From: Actinomadura luzonensis
Lineage (GTDB): Bacteria; Actinomycetota; Actinomycetes; Streptosporangiales; Streptosporangiaceae
DNA length: 64,000 nucleotides
Assembly (NCBI RefSeq): GCF_022664455.2
Contig: NZ_JAKRKC020000002.1
Coordinates: forward strand, 1,488,001 to 1,552,000
Direction: 5' to 3'
Below are positions 50,112-58,244 of the stretch, piece after piece. The notes beneath the pieces were generated by a model. That model saw nothing but the letters and a program-made list of their open reading frames with translations. It did not search any database and was not told the DNA's origin. Made by a program: the position numbers and the translations under genes. The first letter of the stretch is position 1; each line of letters opens with the position of its first letter.

Positions 50112-50435
50112 TCAGTGGCCGGCCCCGGCCAGGTTGAGGCCGACGACGCCGCAGAGGATCAGCCCGATCGAGACCAGCTTCAGCGGGGACGCGCTCTCGC
50201 CCAGCACGATCATGCCGACGGCGGCGGTGCCGACCGCCCCGATGCCGGTCCAGACGGCGTAGGCGGTGCCGACCTCCAGGTTCTTCAGCGCCAGCGCCAG
50301 CAGCCCGAACGACAGCACGGCCGCGACGCCGAACGCCACGCTCGGCCACAGCGCGGAGAACCCGTCGCTGAGCTTGAGCGAGTAGGCCATGGCGACCTCG
50401 AACAGACCGGCCGCGACAATGAGCACCCAGGCCAT
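50112..50435 (-). CDS. sugE: SMR family exporter, guanidinium exporter (SugE/Gdx) type
   Basis: 107 residues with four membrane helices. The essential glutamate is E13 in AAGLFEVAMAYSLKLSDGF. GTAYAVWTGIGAVGTAAVGM is the pattern typical of SugE/Gdx rather than multidrug EmrE. It acts as an antiparallel dimer exchanging guanidinium for protons. The ATG has AGGAG 6 nt upstream and is preceded by a guanidine-III riboswitch, which strongly supports the guanidine assignment. Confidence 0.88.
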   Translation of the reverse strand: MAWVLIVAAGLFEVAMAYSLKLSDGFSALWPSVAFGVAAVLSFGLLALALKNLEVGTAYAVWTGIGAVGTAAVGMIVLGESASPLKLVSIGLILCGVVGLNLAGAGH

Positions 50436-50462
50436 GACGGCTCCTCTCTTCGTCAAGGGGGA

Positions 50463-50502
50463 GCGTCGTCTTCGCAGGCCGGGTACGGCGCGTCTCGTCC
50501 GG
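50463..50502 (-). ncRNA. Guanidine-III (ykkC-III) riboswitch aptamer
   Basis: On the minus strand the leader reads CCGGACGAG, then ACGCGCCGTACCCGG, a short linker and AAGACG-ACGC. This matches, apart from a few bases, the T. fusca guanidine-III aptamer as I remember it. P1 pairs CCGG with CCGG. The pseudoknot pairs GCGCCGU with ACGACGC in six of seven positions (one C-A mismatch). The 3' end is about 20 nt before the ribosome site of the SMR gene, consistent with translational control. Confidence 0.85.
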
Positions 50503-50725
50503 ACGGACCCCGGGCCGGGGACCGCATCCGGGCCAACGGCCTTCCTGCCCCCTCTATTCCGGCCTTCCCGCCCGCCCGAGTCCCGGCGTCCGGCCCGGCC
50601 TCCTCCCCCTCCCGGGCCGGGCAGCCGCCGGTGCGGTCACAACCGTTCAAGACGGCGGCCCGCCTTCTCCGCTACAACGGACGTCCCGGTCACCCGGCCG
50701 GGACGGGCGGCGGGAGGGGCAGGGC

Positions 50726-51682
50726 ATGACGGCGGTGGCGGGGTTCATCGGGCTGGGGATCATGGGGCGGCCGATGGCGCTCAACCTGGCCAGGGCGGGC
50801 ACCCCGCTGGTCGTGTGGAACCGCACCCCGGGCCGCGCCGGCGAGCTGCGGGCGGCCGGGGCGAGGGTGGCGGCGAGCCCGGCCGAGGTGTTCCGGCAGG
50901 CCGGGGTGGTGCTGCTCATGCTGGCCGACGAGGCGGCAATGGACGCCGTGCTGGACCGCGGCGCCCCGGGCTTCGCCGCCCGCGTGGCCGGCCGGGTCGT
51001 GGTGCACATGGGGACGACCTCGCCCGCGTACTCGTCGGGCCTGGCCGCCGACGTGCGGACGGCGGGCGGCCGGTACGTGGAGGCGCCCGTGTCGGGCTCG
51101 CGCGGCCCCGCCGAGGCCGGCCGGCTGGTGGCCATGCTGGCGGGCGAGCCCGACACGGTGGCGGAGGTGCGGCCCCTGCTGGCCCCCATGTGCGCCCGTA
51201 CGGTGCCGTGCGGGCCGGTGCCGGGCGCGCTGCTGATGAAGCTGGCGGTGAACCTGTTCCTCGTCACGATGGTCGGCGGCCTGTCCGAGGCGGTGCACTT
51301 CGCCGCCGGGCACGGCCTGGACCTGGACACCTTCGCGCAGGTGCTCGACGCCGGCCCGATGGCCAGCGAGGTGTCGCGGGTCAAGACGCGCAAGCTGGCC
51401 GAGGGCGAGCACACCGCGCAGGCGGCGATCGCCGACGTGCTGAAGAACAACCGGCTCATCGCCGAGGCGGCGCGGGCCCGCGGCCTGGCGTCACCGCTGC
51501 TGGACGTCTGCCACGAGCTGTTCGCCGAGACGCTGGCGCTCGGGCACGGCGGGCTCGACATGGTGGCCGTGATCCGCGCGATCGAGGCCAGGACGGCGGC
51601 GTCCGCAGGAGCGGAGGCCGCCGGAGGGGACGCGGCGGCTACCCGGTCCCGGCCTGGGCGGCCAGCCACCGGCCGGGGGTGA
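50726..51682 (+). CDS. NAD(P)-dependent beta-hydroxyacid dehydrogenase
   Basis: 318 residues. The N-terminal Rossmann motif is GFIGLGIMGRPMALNLARAG, the substrate loop is VEAPVSGSRGPAEAG, and the catalytic lysine is in KLAVNLFLVTMVGGLSEA. This is the 3-hydroxyisobutyrate/tartronate semialdehyde reductase superfamily. GGGAGGGG precedes the ATG. Its 3' end overlaps the opposing AraC gene by 44 bp. Confidence 0.88.
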   Translation: MTAVAGFIGLGIMGRPMALNLARAGTPLVVWNRTPGRAGELRAAGARVAASPAEVFRQAGVVLLMLADEAAMDAVLDRGAPGFAARVAGRVVVHMGTTSPAYSSGLAADVRTAGGRYVEAPVSGSRGPAEAGRLVAMLAGEPDTVAEVRPLLAPMCARTVPCGPVPGALLMKLAVNLFLVTMVGGLSEAVHFAAGHGLDLDTFAQVLDAGPMASEVSRVKTRKLAEGEHTAQAAIADVLKNNRLIAEAARARGLASPLLDVCHELFAETLALGHGGLDMVAVIRAIEARTAASAGAEAAGGDAAATRSRPGRPATGRG

Positions 51683-52475
51683 GGCCGTAGGCGCGCCGGA
51701 ACATCCGCGTCATGTGGCTCTGGTCGGCGAACCCCGCCCCCAGCGCCGCCTCCGGCAGCGGCGTGCCGCGCCGCAGCGCGTCCCGCACCAGGTCGAGCTG
51801 CCGCATCGTACGGAACCGGGTCGGGCTGGTGCCGAACGCGGCCCGGAACTGCCGGGCCAGCGTCCACCGGTCGAGCCCGGACACCCGCTCCAGCTCCGCC
51901 ACCGTCCGCCGCACGGCCGGATCGGCGGCGATCAGCTCGCGCGCCCGCGCCAGCGCCGCCGACGCCAGCGGCCCCCGCGCGGGCACCGCCGTGACTCCCG
52001 AGTGCCGGCGCAACGCGGCGGCCACCAGCAGCGCCACCTCCAGCCGCGCGAGCTCCTCCAGCGGCTCGTCCATCCGGCGCAGGCACTCCAGCAGCGACGG
52101 GTGCATCCCCGACGGCCGCACGATCGGGTCGGCCACGAACGGCAGCGGCCCCCCGCCCAGCGCCTCCCGCACCAGGTGCGGATCCACGTACAGGATCCGG
52201 TACCCGAACCCCTCGTCGGTGCCCGCCGCGCCGTCGTGCGGCTCGTCCGGGTGCAGGACGTGCCACTCGCCCGGCAGGCAGTGCCGCCGCTCGCCCCGGT
52301 ACCGGAACGTCTGCACGCCGCTCAGCGTCACGCCGACGGCGTAGGTGTCGTGGCGGTGCGTGCCGAACGCCACCCCGGTGAGACTGGCCTCCAGGCGTTC
52401 GATGCCCGGGGCGCCCTGGCCGAACCGCAACCGCTGCCCGGGGACCGGCCGCAGATGCCTGCTCGGGTCGTCCAC
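51639..52475 (-). CDS. AraC family regulator
   Basis: 278 residues from a GTG 7 nt after TACCGT (leaderless). The N-terminal cupin-like sensor (GTHRHDTYAVGVTLSGVQTF, YRGERRHCLPGEWHVLHPDE) precedes two HTH repeats: LERVSGLDRWTLARQFRAAF and AALGAGFADQSHMTRMFRRAYGLTPG. It may regulate the convergent dehydrogenase or the divergent SRPBCC gene. Confidence 0.9.
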   Translation of the reverse strand: MDDPSRHLRPVPGQRLRFGQGAPGIERLEASLTGVAFGTHRHDTYAVGVTLSGVQTFRYRGERRHCLPGEWHVLHPDEPHDGAAGTDEGFGYRILYVDPHLVREALGGGPLPFVADPIVRPSGMHPSLLECLRRMDEPLEELARLEVALLVAAALRRHSGVTAVPARGPLASAALARARELIAADPAVRRTVAELERVSGLDRWTLARQFRAAFGTSPTRFRTMRQLDLVRDALRRGTPLPEAALGAGFADQSHMTRMFRRAYGLTPGRWLAAQAGTG

Positions 52476-52482
52476 GGACGGC

Positions 52483-52488
52483 ACGGTA
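52483..52488 (-). promoter_or_regulatory. -10 element TACCGT of the leaderless AraC gene
   Basis: On the minus strand TACCGT is 7 nt before the GTG at 52475. Confidence 0.5.
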
Positions 52489-52556
52489 GCAGGACGGCCC
52501 GCGATCAGGTCCCGGCGGAGCGGGTAGGAGGGGGGACGGGACAGGCAGGGGGCGCA

Positions 52557-53015
52557 GTGGGCAGAGCCGTGTACGTGGGGGCCGCCGTCGAGGTGGCGGC
52601 GCCGCAGGAGCAGGTGTTCGCGCTGATGACCGACTGGTCCCGGCAGCGGGAGTGGATGTTCCTGACCACGACGCGCGAGGTGGGCCCGGACGCGGTCGAG
52701 GCGTACACCGGGGTGTGGCCGTTCGGGGTGCTGGACACGATGACAGTCACCCGGTGGGAGCCGCCCGAGCTGGTCGTCATGGAGCACACCGGGCGGGTGG
52801 TGCGCGGCCGGGGCGCGTTCCGGGTGCGGGCGCGCCCGGGCGGGAGCCGGGTGATCTGGGCGGAGGAGCTGCTGCTGCCGTTCGGGGCGGCGGGCCGGGC
52901 GGGGTGGCCGCTGGTGCGTCCGCCGGCGACGGCCGTGTTCCGGCACAGCCTGCGCAAGCTGGCCGCGCTCGCCGCCCGCGAGGCCCCGGCGGCGCGGGAC
53001 GTCACCCGCGCCTGA
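52557..53015 (+). CDS. SRPBCC family protein
   Basis: 152 residues from a GTG preceded by AGGGGG. VYVGAAVEVAAPQEQVFALMTDWSRQREWMF starts the START-like fold; VWPFGVLDTMTVTRWEPPELV and VIWAEELLLPFGAAG follow. It is a small ligand-binding protein. Divergent from AraC and convergent with the phosphotransferase gene. Confidence 0.82.
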   Translation: MGRAVYVGAAVEVAAPQEQVFALMTDWSRQREWMFLTTTREVGPDAVEAYTGVWPFGVLDTMTVTRWEPPELVVMEHTGRVVRGRGAFRVRARPGGSRVIWAEELLLPFGAAGRAGWPLVRPPATAVFRHSLRKLAALAAREAPAARDVTRA

Positions 53016-53028
53016 ACCCGCGCCGGGC

Positions 53029-54072
53029 TCACGCCCGCCGAGGGGCCCCCTGATGCGTCGTCGAAGGGGCGTCCGGGACGCCGTGCGCGACCCAGCGGCG
53101 GATCTCCTCGGCCGCCCGCTCCACCACCACGTTCGTCCGGGCCCGTGTCACCAGGTCGCTGAGGGCGAACATGTCCAGCACCCGCCCCAGGTACGCCCAG
53201 TCACGATCGGGCGGCAGGTCGGCCGGCAGCCCGGCGGCGAAGGCGGCGCGGAACCCGGCCACGAACGGCGCCGGGTAGTCGGCCGCGAACCGCAGCATGT
53301 TCGCCGCGTCCCCGTACGGGCTCCCCGCGTAGGCGAACTCCCAGTCCAGCAGCGCGCTGACCCGCCAGCCCCCGCCCGGCGCGCGGCTGACCAGGATGTT
53401 CTTGGGGTTGGCGTCCGCGTGCGCGAGCCGGCTGTGCCGCTCGACCCGGGCGAGCGCGGGCGCGTGCGCGGCGCACAGCGCGGCCCAGCCCCGCCGCGTG
53501 GCGGCGTCCAGCCGTCCCAGGACGGGCTCGGCGGCCATGCAGGAGGCCGCGAAGCTGGGGAGCTGCGCCGACCACGGCTGCTCCATCCCGGGCGTCAGCG
53601 CCTCGCCGGTGAAGAACCCCGGCCGCTCGAACCGCACGCCCCCGACGGCCGCCACCACCCGTCCCACCTCGGCCCCGAGCCCGCGCAACTCCTCGCCGCC
53701 CACGTCCCCGGCGCCGCCGCGGCCGTCAGCCCGGCCGTCAGCCCGGCCGTCAGCCCGGACGTCGCCGAGGGTGTGGTCGAGGACGTCGCCGAGCGGCGTG
53801 CCGGCGACGTGCTCCAGCAGCATGACCGCCCGGCAGCCGGGCGCGGCGGGCAGCACCGTCAGCACCTCCGGCACGGGCACCACGGCCCGCGCCCGCGCCA
53901 TGACCGCGGCCTCCACCGCCGGATCCGGCCCGCCGAGCCGCGCGACGACCGCGTCCCGCCCGGACAGGGTCAGCAGGCAGGTCTCGTGGGAGTAACCACC
54001 GGCCAGCGTCCGCACCGCCGTCACCTCGGCGCGCAGCGCGCCGCCCACCCGCCTGATCTCCTCCGCCCGCAT
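53029..54072 (-). CDS. APH-type phosphotransferase
   Basis: 347 residues. Catalytic and metal motifs are LAHADANPKNILV (Brenner-type HxDxxxxN) and LLDWEFAYAGSPYGDAANML (DxE). The N-terminal lobe has an ETCLL-type strand and a Lys-equivalent region. An inserted repeat GRADGRADGRADG lies at about 110-125. It phosphorylates a small molecule, possibly an aminoglycoside, sugar or choline; substrate not indicated. The ATG is 6 nt after TAGCGT, so it may be leaderless. Confidence 0.85.
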   Translation of the reverse strand: MRAEEIRRVGGALRAEVTAVRTLAGGYSHETCLLTLSGRDAVVARLGGPDPAVEAAVMARARAVVPVPEVLTVLPAAPGCRAVMLLEHVAGTPLGDVLDHTLGDVRADGRADGRADGRGGAGDVGGEELRGLGAEVGRVVAAVGGVRFERPGFFTGEALTPGMEQPWSAQLPSFAASCMAAEPVLGRLDAATRRGWAALCAAHAPALARVERHSRLAHADANPKNILVSRAPGGGWRVSALLDWEFAYAGSPYGDAANMLRFAADYPAPFVAGFRAAFAAGLPADLPPDRDWAYLGRVLDMFALSDLVTRARTNVVVERAAEEIRRWVAHGVPDAPSTTHQGAPRRA

Positions 54073-54120
54073 GCGATCACGCTACCGCCCCGTCGGGGAG
54101 AGGCCCGCCGCGTCGCGGGG

Positions 54121-54828
54121 TCAGACGCGGGCCGCGGCGGCGTGCCGGGCGACGGCCGCCGCGAACGCCGAGATGACCGGGTGCGGCCGGTCGCGCCGCT
54201 CGGCCAGCTCCGGCTGGAACAGCGTGGCCAGGAAGAACGGGTGGCCGGGCAGCTCGGCGACGCGGGCGGTGCCGTCGTCGGCGGCGTGACCGGAGAACAC
54301 CAGCCCGCCGGCGGTCAGCGCCTCCTTGTACGCCTCGTTCAGCCCGTAGGAGCAGACGTAGGACTCCATGGTCTCGCGCGCCGCCACGATCCGTCCGGCG
54401 AGGGTGCCGGGGGAGAGGCGGACCAGGCTCTCGTGGCCGGCCAGGGAGCAGGCCAGCGGGGTGAGCAGAAAGTCGCGGGCGCCGCCCGGCTCGTTCTCGG
54501 CGTGCGCCACGTCCAGGCCGCACACGTGGCGCGCGTACTCCAGGAGCATGTGCTGGAACCCGGCGCAGGTGCCGAGGAACGGCACGCCGCCCTCCCGGGC
54601 CGCGCGGACGGCCTCGATCGCGCCCGCCTCGTCCCGGTACGGGCTGCCGGGCAGCAGCCAGACGCCGTCGAAGCCGTCGAGAGCGTCCAGGCCGGCGACG
54701 TCGGTGGTCGGGATCCAGTACGGGTCGAGGGCGATGCCGTCGTGCTCCCGTACGGCCTGCATGACGAGGGGGACGCGGACGTGCGAACGGACGCTCGGGG
54801 AGCGGTCCCCGACGAGGGCGATTCTCAT
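54121..54828 (-). CDS. CTP-synthase C-terminal-like amidotransferase protein
   Basis: 235 residues. GATase-1 fold: the nucleophile Cys is in FLGTCAGFQHMLLEYARHV; the C-terminal motif is HPFFLATLFQPEL, where the His of the usual FHPE is Gln. This fits the CTP-synthase C-terminal-related group, which I recall often has FQPE, so glutaminase activity is uncertain. Function unknown. It is divergent from a LysR gene 70 bp away. Confidence 0.8.
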   Translation of the reverse strand: MRIALVGDRSPSVRSHVRVPLVMQAVREHDGIALDPYWIPTTDVAGLDALDGFDGVWLLPGSPYRDEAGAIEAVRAAREGGVPFLGTCAGFQHMLLEYARHVCGLDVAHAENEPGGARDFLLTPLACSLAGHESLVRLSPGTLAGRIVAARETMESYVCSYGLNEAYKEALTAGGLVFSGHAADDGTARVAELPGHPFFLATLFQPELAERRDRPHPVISAFAAAVARHAAAARV

Positions 54829-54898
54829 GCCCCCATCGTGGCGTCCCCTACTGGTTAAGCGCCAACGATGATTCCTGCATCTGATATAAGCGGTGCTG

Positions 54899-55786
54899 AT
54901 GGACCCGCATCTGCTGACGACGTTCGTGACCGTGGCGCGGCACGGCTCGTTCTCGGCCGCCGCCGCCGAGCTCGGCTACACCCAGTCGGCGATCTCCCAG
55001 CAGATCGCCGCGCTGGAGGCCGACCTCGGGCTGCCGCTGCTGAGCCGCCGTCCCGTGGAGCCGACCCCGGCGGGGCGGCGGCTGCTGGAGCACGCCGAGC
55101 CGCTGCTGCTGCGCCTGCGCGCGGCCCGCGCCGACGTGCTGCGGGCCGCCGGCGGGCCACGCCACCGGCTGACGCTGGCCGCGAGCCCGCTCGGCGTCAA
55201 CGCCACGCTGGCCGGCCGGCTGGCGCGGGCGCGGGCCGCGCAGCCGCGCCTGGAGGTGACAGTGGTGACGTGCGGGCGCGAGCGGGTCGCGGCGATGGTC
55301 GCCGGGGGAGGCGGACCTGGGGCTGGTGGACGGCATCGCCGCGCCCAGCGACCCGCTGCGGCCCCGGACGCCGGCCCGCTCACCACGATCGGGGCGGGTG
55401 AGGAGGACCTGGTCGTGGCGCTGCCCGCGGACCACCCGCTGGCCCGGCGGGCGGCGCTGCGGCTGGCCGACCTGGTCGACGCGCGCTGGCTGCAGACGCC
55501 GCTGTGCCCGCTGCCGCGGCTGCGCGACCTGGTGGGGGACGGCTTCCCCACGGGGCTGGAGCACCGGGGCGACGACGTGCGGACCGTGGTCGCGCTCGTC
55601 GCCGCGGGCCACGGCCTCACCCTGCTGCCCGCCTCGGCCCTGCCGCCGCGGCCACCCGCCGCACCGGCGGAAGGGCCGGTCGGGGTGCCGGTGGGGGCGC
55701 CGCGGCTCGTCCACCGCGTCGAGCTCCTGCACGGCGCCCTCCCGCCCGGCCCGGCGGCCGACCTGGCCCGCGCGCTCACCGCCTGA
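54899..55786 (+). CDS. LysR family regulator with compensating frameshifts
   Basis: 295 residues. The HTH is TTFVTVARHGSFSAAAAELGYTQSAISQQIAALEADLG. From about 55304 to 55365 the frame yields an unlikely Gly/Arg/Pro-rich stretch. The +1 alternative frame gives ADLGLVDGIAAPSDPLR, which fits a LysR effector domain. An extra G near 55304-55308 and a lost base near 55361-55365 cancel out, so the remainder (EEDLVVALPADHPLARR) is in frame. A -10 TATAAG lies 8 nt before the ATG; a GTG is in frame two codons earlier. Confidence 0.8.
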   Translation: MDPHLLTTFVTVARHGSFSAAAAELGYTQSAISQQIAALEADLGLPLLSRRPVEPTPAGRRLLEHAEPLLLRLRAARADVLRAAGGPRHRLTLAASPLGVNATLAGRLARARAAQPRLEVTVVTCGRERVAAMVAGGGGPGAGGRHRRAQRPAAAPDAGPLTTIGAGEEDLVVALPADHPLARRAALRLADLVDARWLQTPLCPLPRLRDLVGDGFPTGLEHRGDDVRTVVALVAAGHGLTLLPASALPPRPPAAPAEGPVGVPVGAPRLVHRVELLHGALPPGPAADLARALTA

Positions 55787-55852
55787 CAGGCGGGCGGCGG
55801 CCTGACAGCGATCTGTGCGGGAGATGCCAGCGCCGCCCGCCACCATGGCCGC

Positions 55853-56827
55853 ATGAACGCCTTCGAAGCCGAGGGCCTGGTCAAACGCTTCGGCAGGACC
55901 ACGGCCCTCGACGGCATCTCCTTGTCCGCCCCGCCCGGCACCGTCCTCGGCGTCCTCGGACCCAACGGCGCCGGCAAGACCACGGCCGTGCGCGTGCTGG
56001 CCACGCTGCTGCGTCCCGACGCCGGCCGGGCGGCCGTCGGCGGCCTGGACGTCGTCCGCCACCCCGCCCGCGTCCGCCGCCTCATCGGCCTGACCGGCCA
56101 GTACGCCTCCGTCGACGAGGACCTGACCGGCGCGGAGAACCTGGTCCTCGTCGGCCGCCTGCTCGACCTGACCGCCCGCGAGGCCAAGGCCCGCGCCGCT
56201 GCGCTGCTGGCGGACTTCGGCCTGGCCGAGGCCGCCGGCCGGCGCGCCGGCACCTACTCGGGCGGCATGCGCCGCCGCCTCGACCTGGCCGCGAGCCTCG
56301 TCGGCCGCCCCGACGTGATCTTCCTGGACGAGCCCACCACGGGCCTGGACCCGGCCAAGCGGGAGGACGTGTGGGCGATCGTCCGCCGCCTGGTCGCCGA
56401 CGGGGTCACCATCCTGCTGACCACCCAGTACCTGGAGGAGGCCGACGCCCTGGCCGACGCCATCTCGGTCGTCGACCACGGCCGGGTGATCGCGCACGGC
56501 ACCGCCGCCGAGCTCAAGCGGGTCGTCGGCGGCCAGACCGTGCTGGTGCGCCCGGCGGACCCGTCCCGGCTGGCCGAGGCGGCGGCGATCGCCGAGGCCG
56601 TCGCGGGCCGCCCCGCCGAGTCGCCGGGCCGGGACGTCGTGACCGTGCCGGTGCCCGGCGACGCCGCCTTCACCGAGATCGTCCGCAGGCTGGACGCGGC
56701 CGGCGTCGCCGTCACCGAGCTGTCGCTCCGGCTGCCCAGCCTGGACGAGGTGTTCTTCACCCTCACCGGCCACCGCGCCGACGAGCAGCCGGAGCAGCGG
56801 CGCGACGAGCAGGAGGACGCGGCATGA
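55853..56827 (+). CDS. ABC exporter ATPase (DrrA-like)
   Basis: 324 residues. Walker A is GPNGAGKTT, the Q-loop is LTGQYASVDEDLTG (typical of daunorubicin-type DrrA), the signature is YSGGMRRRLDLA, Walker B is VIFLDEPTTGLDP and the H-loop region is LTTQYLEEAD. The long C-terminal extension (SLDEVFFTLTGHRADE) is also DrrA-like. It couples with the downstream permease (ATGA overlap) to export a drug or lipid. Confidence 0.92.
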   Translation: MNAFEAEGLVKRFGRTTALDGISLSAPPGTVLGVLGPNGAGKTTAVRVLATLLRPDAGRAAVGGLDVVRHPARVRRLIGLTGQYASVDEDLTGAENLVLVGRLLDLTAREAKARAAALLADFGLAEAAGRRAGTYSGGMRRRLDLAASLVGRPDVIFLDEPTTGLDPAKREDVWAIVRRLVADGVTILLTTQYLEEADALADAISVVDHGRVIAHGTAAELKRVVGGQTVLVRPADPSRLAEAAAIAEAVAGRPAESPGRDVVTVPVPGDAAFTEIVRRLDAAGVAVTELSLRLPSLDEVFFTLTGHRADEQPEQRRDEQEDAA

Positions 56828-57660
56828 CCGCCACGAGGACACCCGGCACCGCCGGCGCCGTGGCGCGCGCCGTTCCCCGCCCCGGCCGGGCGGGCGGGCG
56901 CCTGGTCGCCCTGGCCCGGCACAGCCTGGCGCTGGCCGGCCGCAGCGTCCGCAAGACCCTGCGCACCCCCGAGCAGCTGCTGGACGTCACCCTGCAGCCG
57001 ATCGTGTTCGTCGTCATCTACGTGTTCCTGCTCGGCGGCGCGGTCGCCGGCTCGACGGGCGACTACCTGCAGTTCCTGCTGCCCGCGATCATGGTGCAGA
57101 CCGTGCTGTTCGGCGGCATGGCCACCGGCGTCAGCCTCAACACCGACATCAAGAAGGGCGTCTTCGACCGGTTCCGCAGCCTGCCGATCAGCCGCGCCGC
57201 GCCGCTCATCGGCTCGGTGCTCGGCGACCTCATCCGGTACGTCGTCGCGGTCGTGGTGCTGCTCGGCTTCGGCTACGCGCTGGGCTTCCGGGCGCGGACG
57301 GGAGTGGTGCCCGTGGTGGCGGCCTGCCTGCTGGCGATCTTCCTGGCGTTCTGCGTGAGCTGGGCGTTCGTGCTGCTGGGCATGCTGATGCGGGAGCCGG
57401 GCGGCGTGCAGGGGACGGCGTTCCTGGTGTTGTTCCCGCTGACGTTCGGCACCAGCATGATCACGCCGAAGGACACGCTGCCCGGCTGGCTGCAGACCTG
57501 GGTCTCGATCAACCCGGTCAACCACGCCATGGACGCAGCCCGCGCCCTCATGCTGGGCGGCGAGGCCGCCACCGGCGTGTGGTGGACACTGGCGTCGGGC
57601 GTGCTGATGCTGGCCGTGTTCGCGCCGCTCGCGGTCGCCGCCTACCGCCGCCGCGCCTGA
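56824..57660 (+). CDS. ABC-2 type permease (DrrB-like)
   Basis: 278 residues with six membrane spans. RSVRKTLRTPEQLLDVTLQPIVFVVIYVFLLGGAV, GVFDRFRSLPISRAAPLIG and the C-terminal helices match DrrB-type permeases. The ATG overlaps the ATPase stop. Together they form an exporter; the cargo is not indicated by the neighbours. Confidence 0.9.
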   Translation: MTATRTPGTAGAVARAVPRPGRAGGRLVALARHSLALAGRSVRKTLRTPEQLLDVTLQPIVFVVIYVFLLGGAVAGSTGDYLQFLLPAIMVQTVLFGGMATGVSLNTDIKKGVFDRFRSLPISRAAPLIGSVLGDLIRYVVAVVVLLGFGYALGFRARTGVVPVVAACLLAIFLAFCVSWAFVLLGMLMREPGGVQGTAFLVLFPLTFGTSMITPKDTLPGWLQTWVSINPVNHAMDAARALMLGGEAATGVWWTLASGVLMLAVFAPLAVAAYRRRA

Positions 57661-57718
57661 CCGCCCGGTCCGCCGGGGCGGCCCGGGCCGCGTGGGTTGC
57701 CCAGCGGGGGCGGGGCGG

Positions 57719-58180
57719 TCAGCCGGCGGCGGCGACCGGGGGCGCGCCGCTGCCCTCCAGGCGGGTGGCGATCGCGATGCGGTTGTGGGCGTTGATCACG
57801 GTCGCGGCCCAGATCAGCGCCGCGAGCTGGGTCTCGTCGAAGACGCGGGCCGCCTCGGCGTACACGCTGTCGGGGACCTGGCCGGCGAAGACCAGCGTGA
57901 TCGCCTCGGTGAGCGACAGCGCGGCCTGCTCCCGGCGGGTCAGCACCTTGCTGTTGCGCCAGGCCCGCACGTCGCGCAGGCGCTGCTCGCTCTGGCCGGC
58001 CGCCCGCGCGGCCCGCGTGTGGCGGGCCAGCGACGACGAGCAGCCGTTGATCTGGGACGCGCGGATCTTGATCAGCTGGAGCAGCTCCGGCTCGACGCCC
58101 GCCGCGTCGGCCGCGGTGAAGGCGGCCTCGTGCAGGGCGCTCATCGCGCTGGAGACGTCCGGGGTCACGTTCTTGATCAC
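57719..58180 (-). CDS. AhpD-like carboxymuconolactone decarboxylase fold protein, CxxC lost
   Basis: 153 residues from a GTG at 58180, which gives VIKNVTPDVSSAMSALHEAAF. The helical core is typical: LIKIRASQINGCSSSLARHTRAARAAG, LSLTEAITLVFAGQVPDSVYAEAARVFDE. In active AhpD relatives the CxxC motif is followed by a His; here it reads CSSS, so the second Cys is missing. The start region lies next to the breakpoint of the truncated CoA ligase, so its true N-terminus is uncertain. Confidence 0.75.
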   Translation of the reverse strand: MIKNVTPDVSSAMSALHEAAFTAADAAGVEPELLQLIKIRASQINGCSSSLARHTRAARAAGQSEQRLRDVRAWRNSKVLTRREQAALSLTEAITLVFAGQVPDSVYAEAARVFDETQLAALIWAATVINAHNRIAIATRLEGSGAPPVAAAG

Positions 58181-58244
58181 AATCCGCGCGGCAGGCGCGG
58201 CCGTCGACCACGGCAATGTGGGTTCCCCTCCCCGCCGGGCCGTC

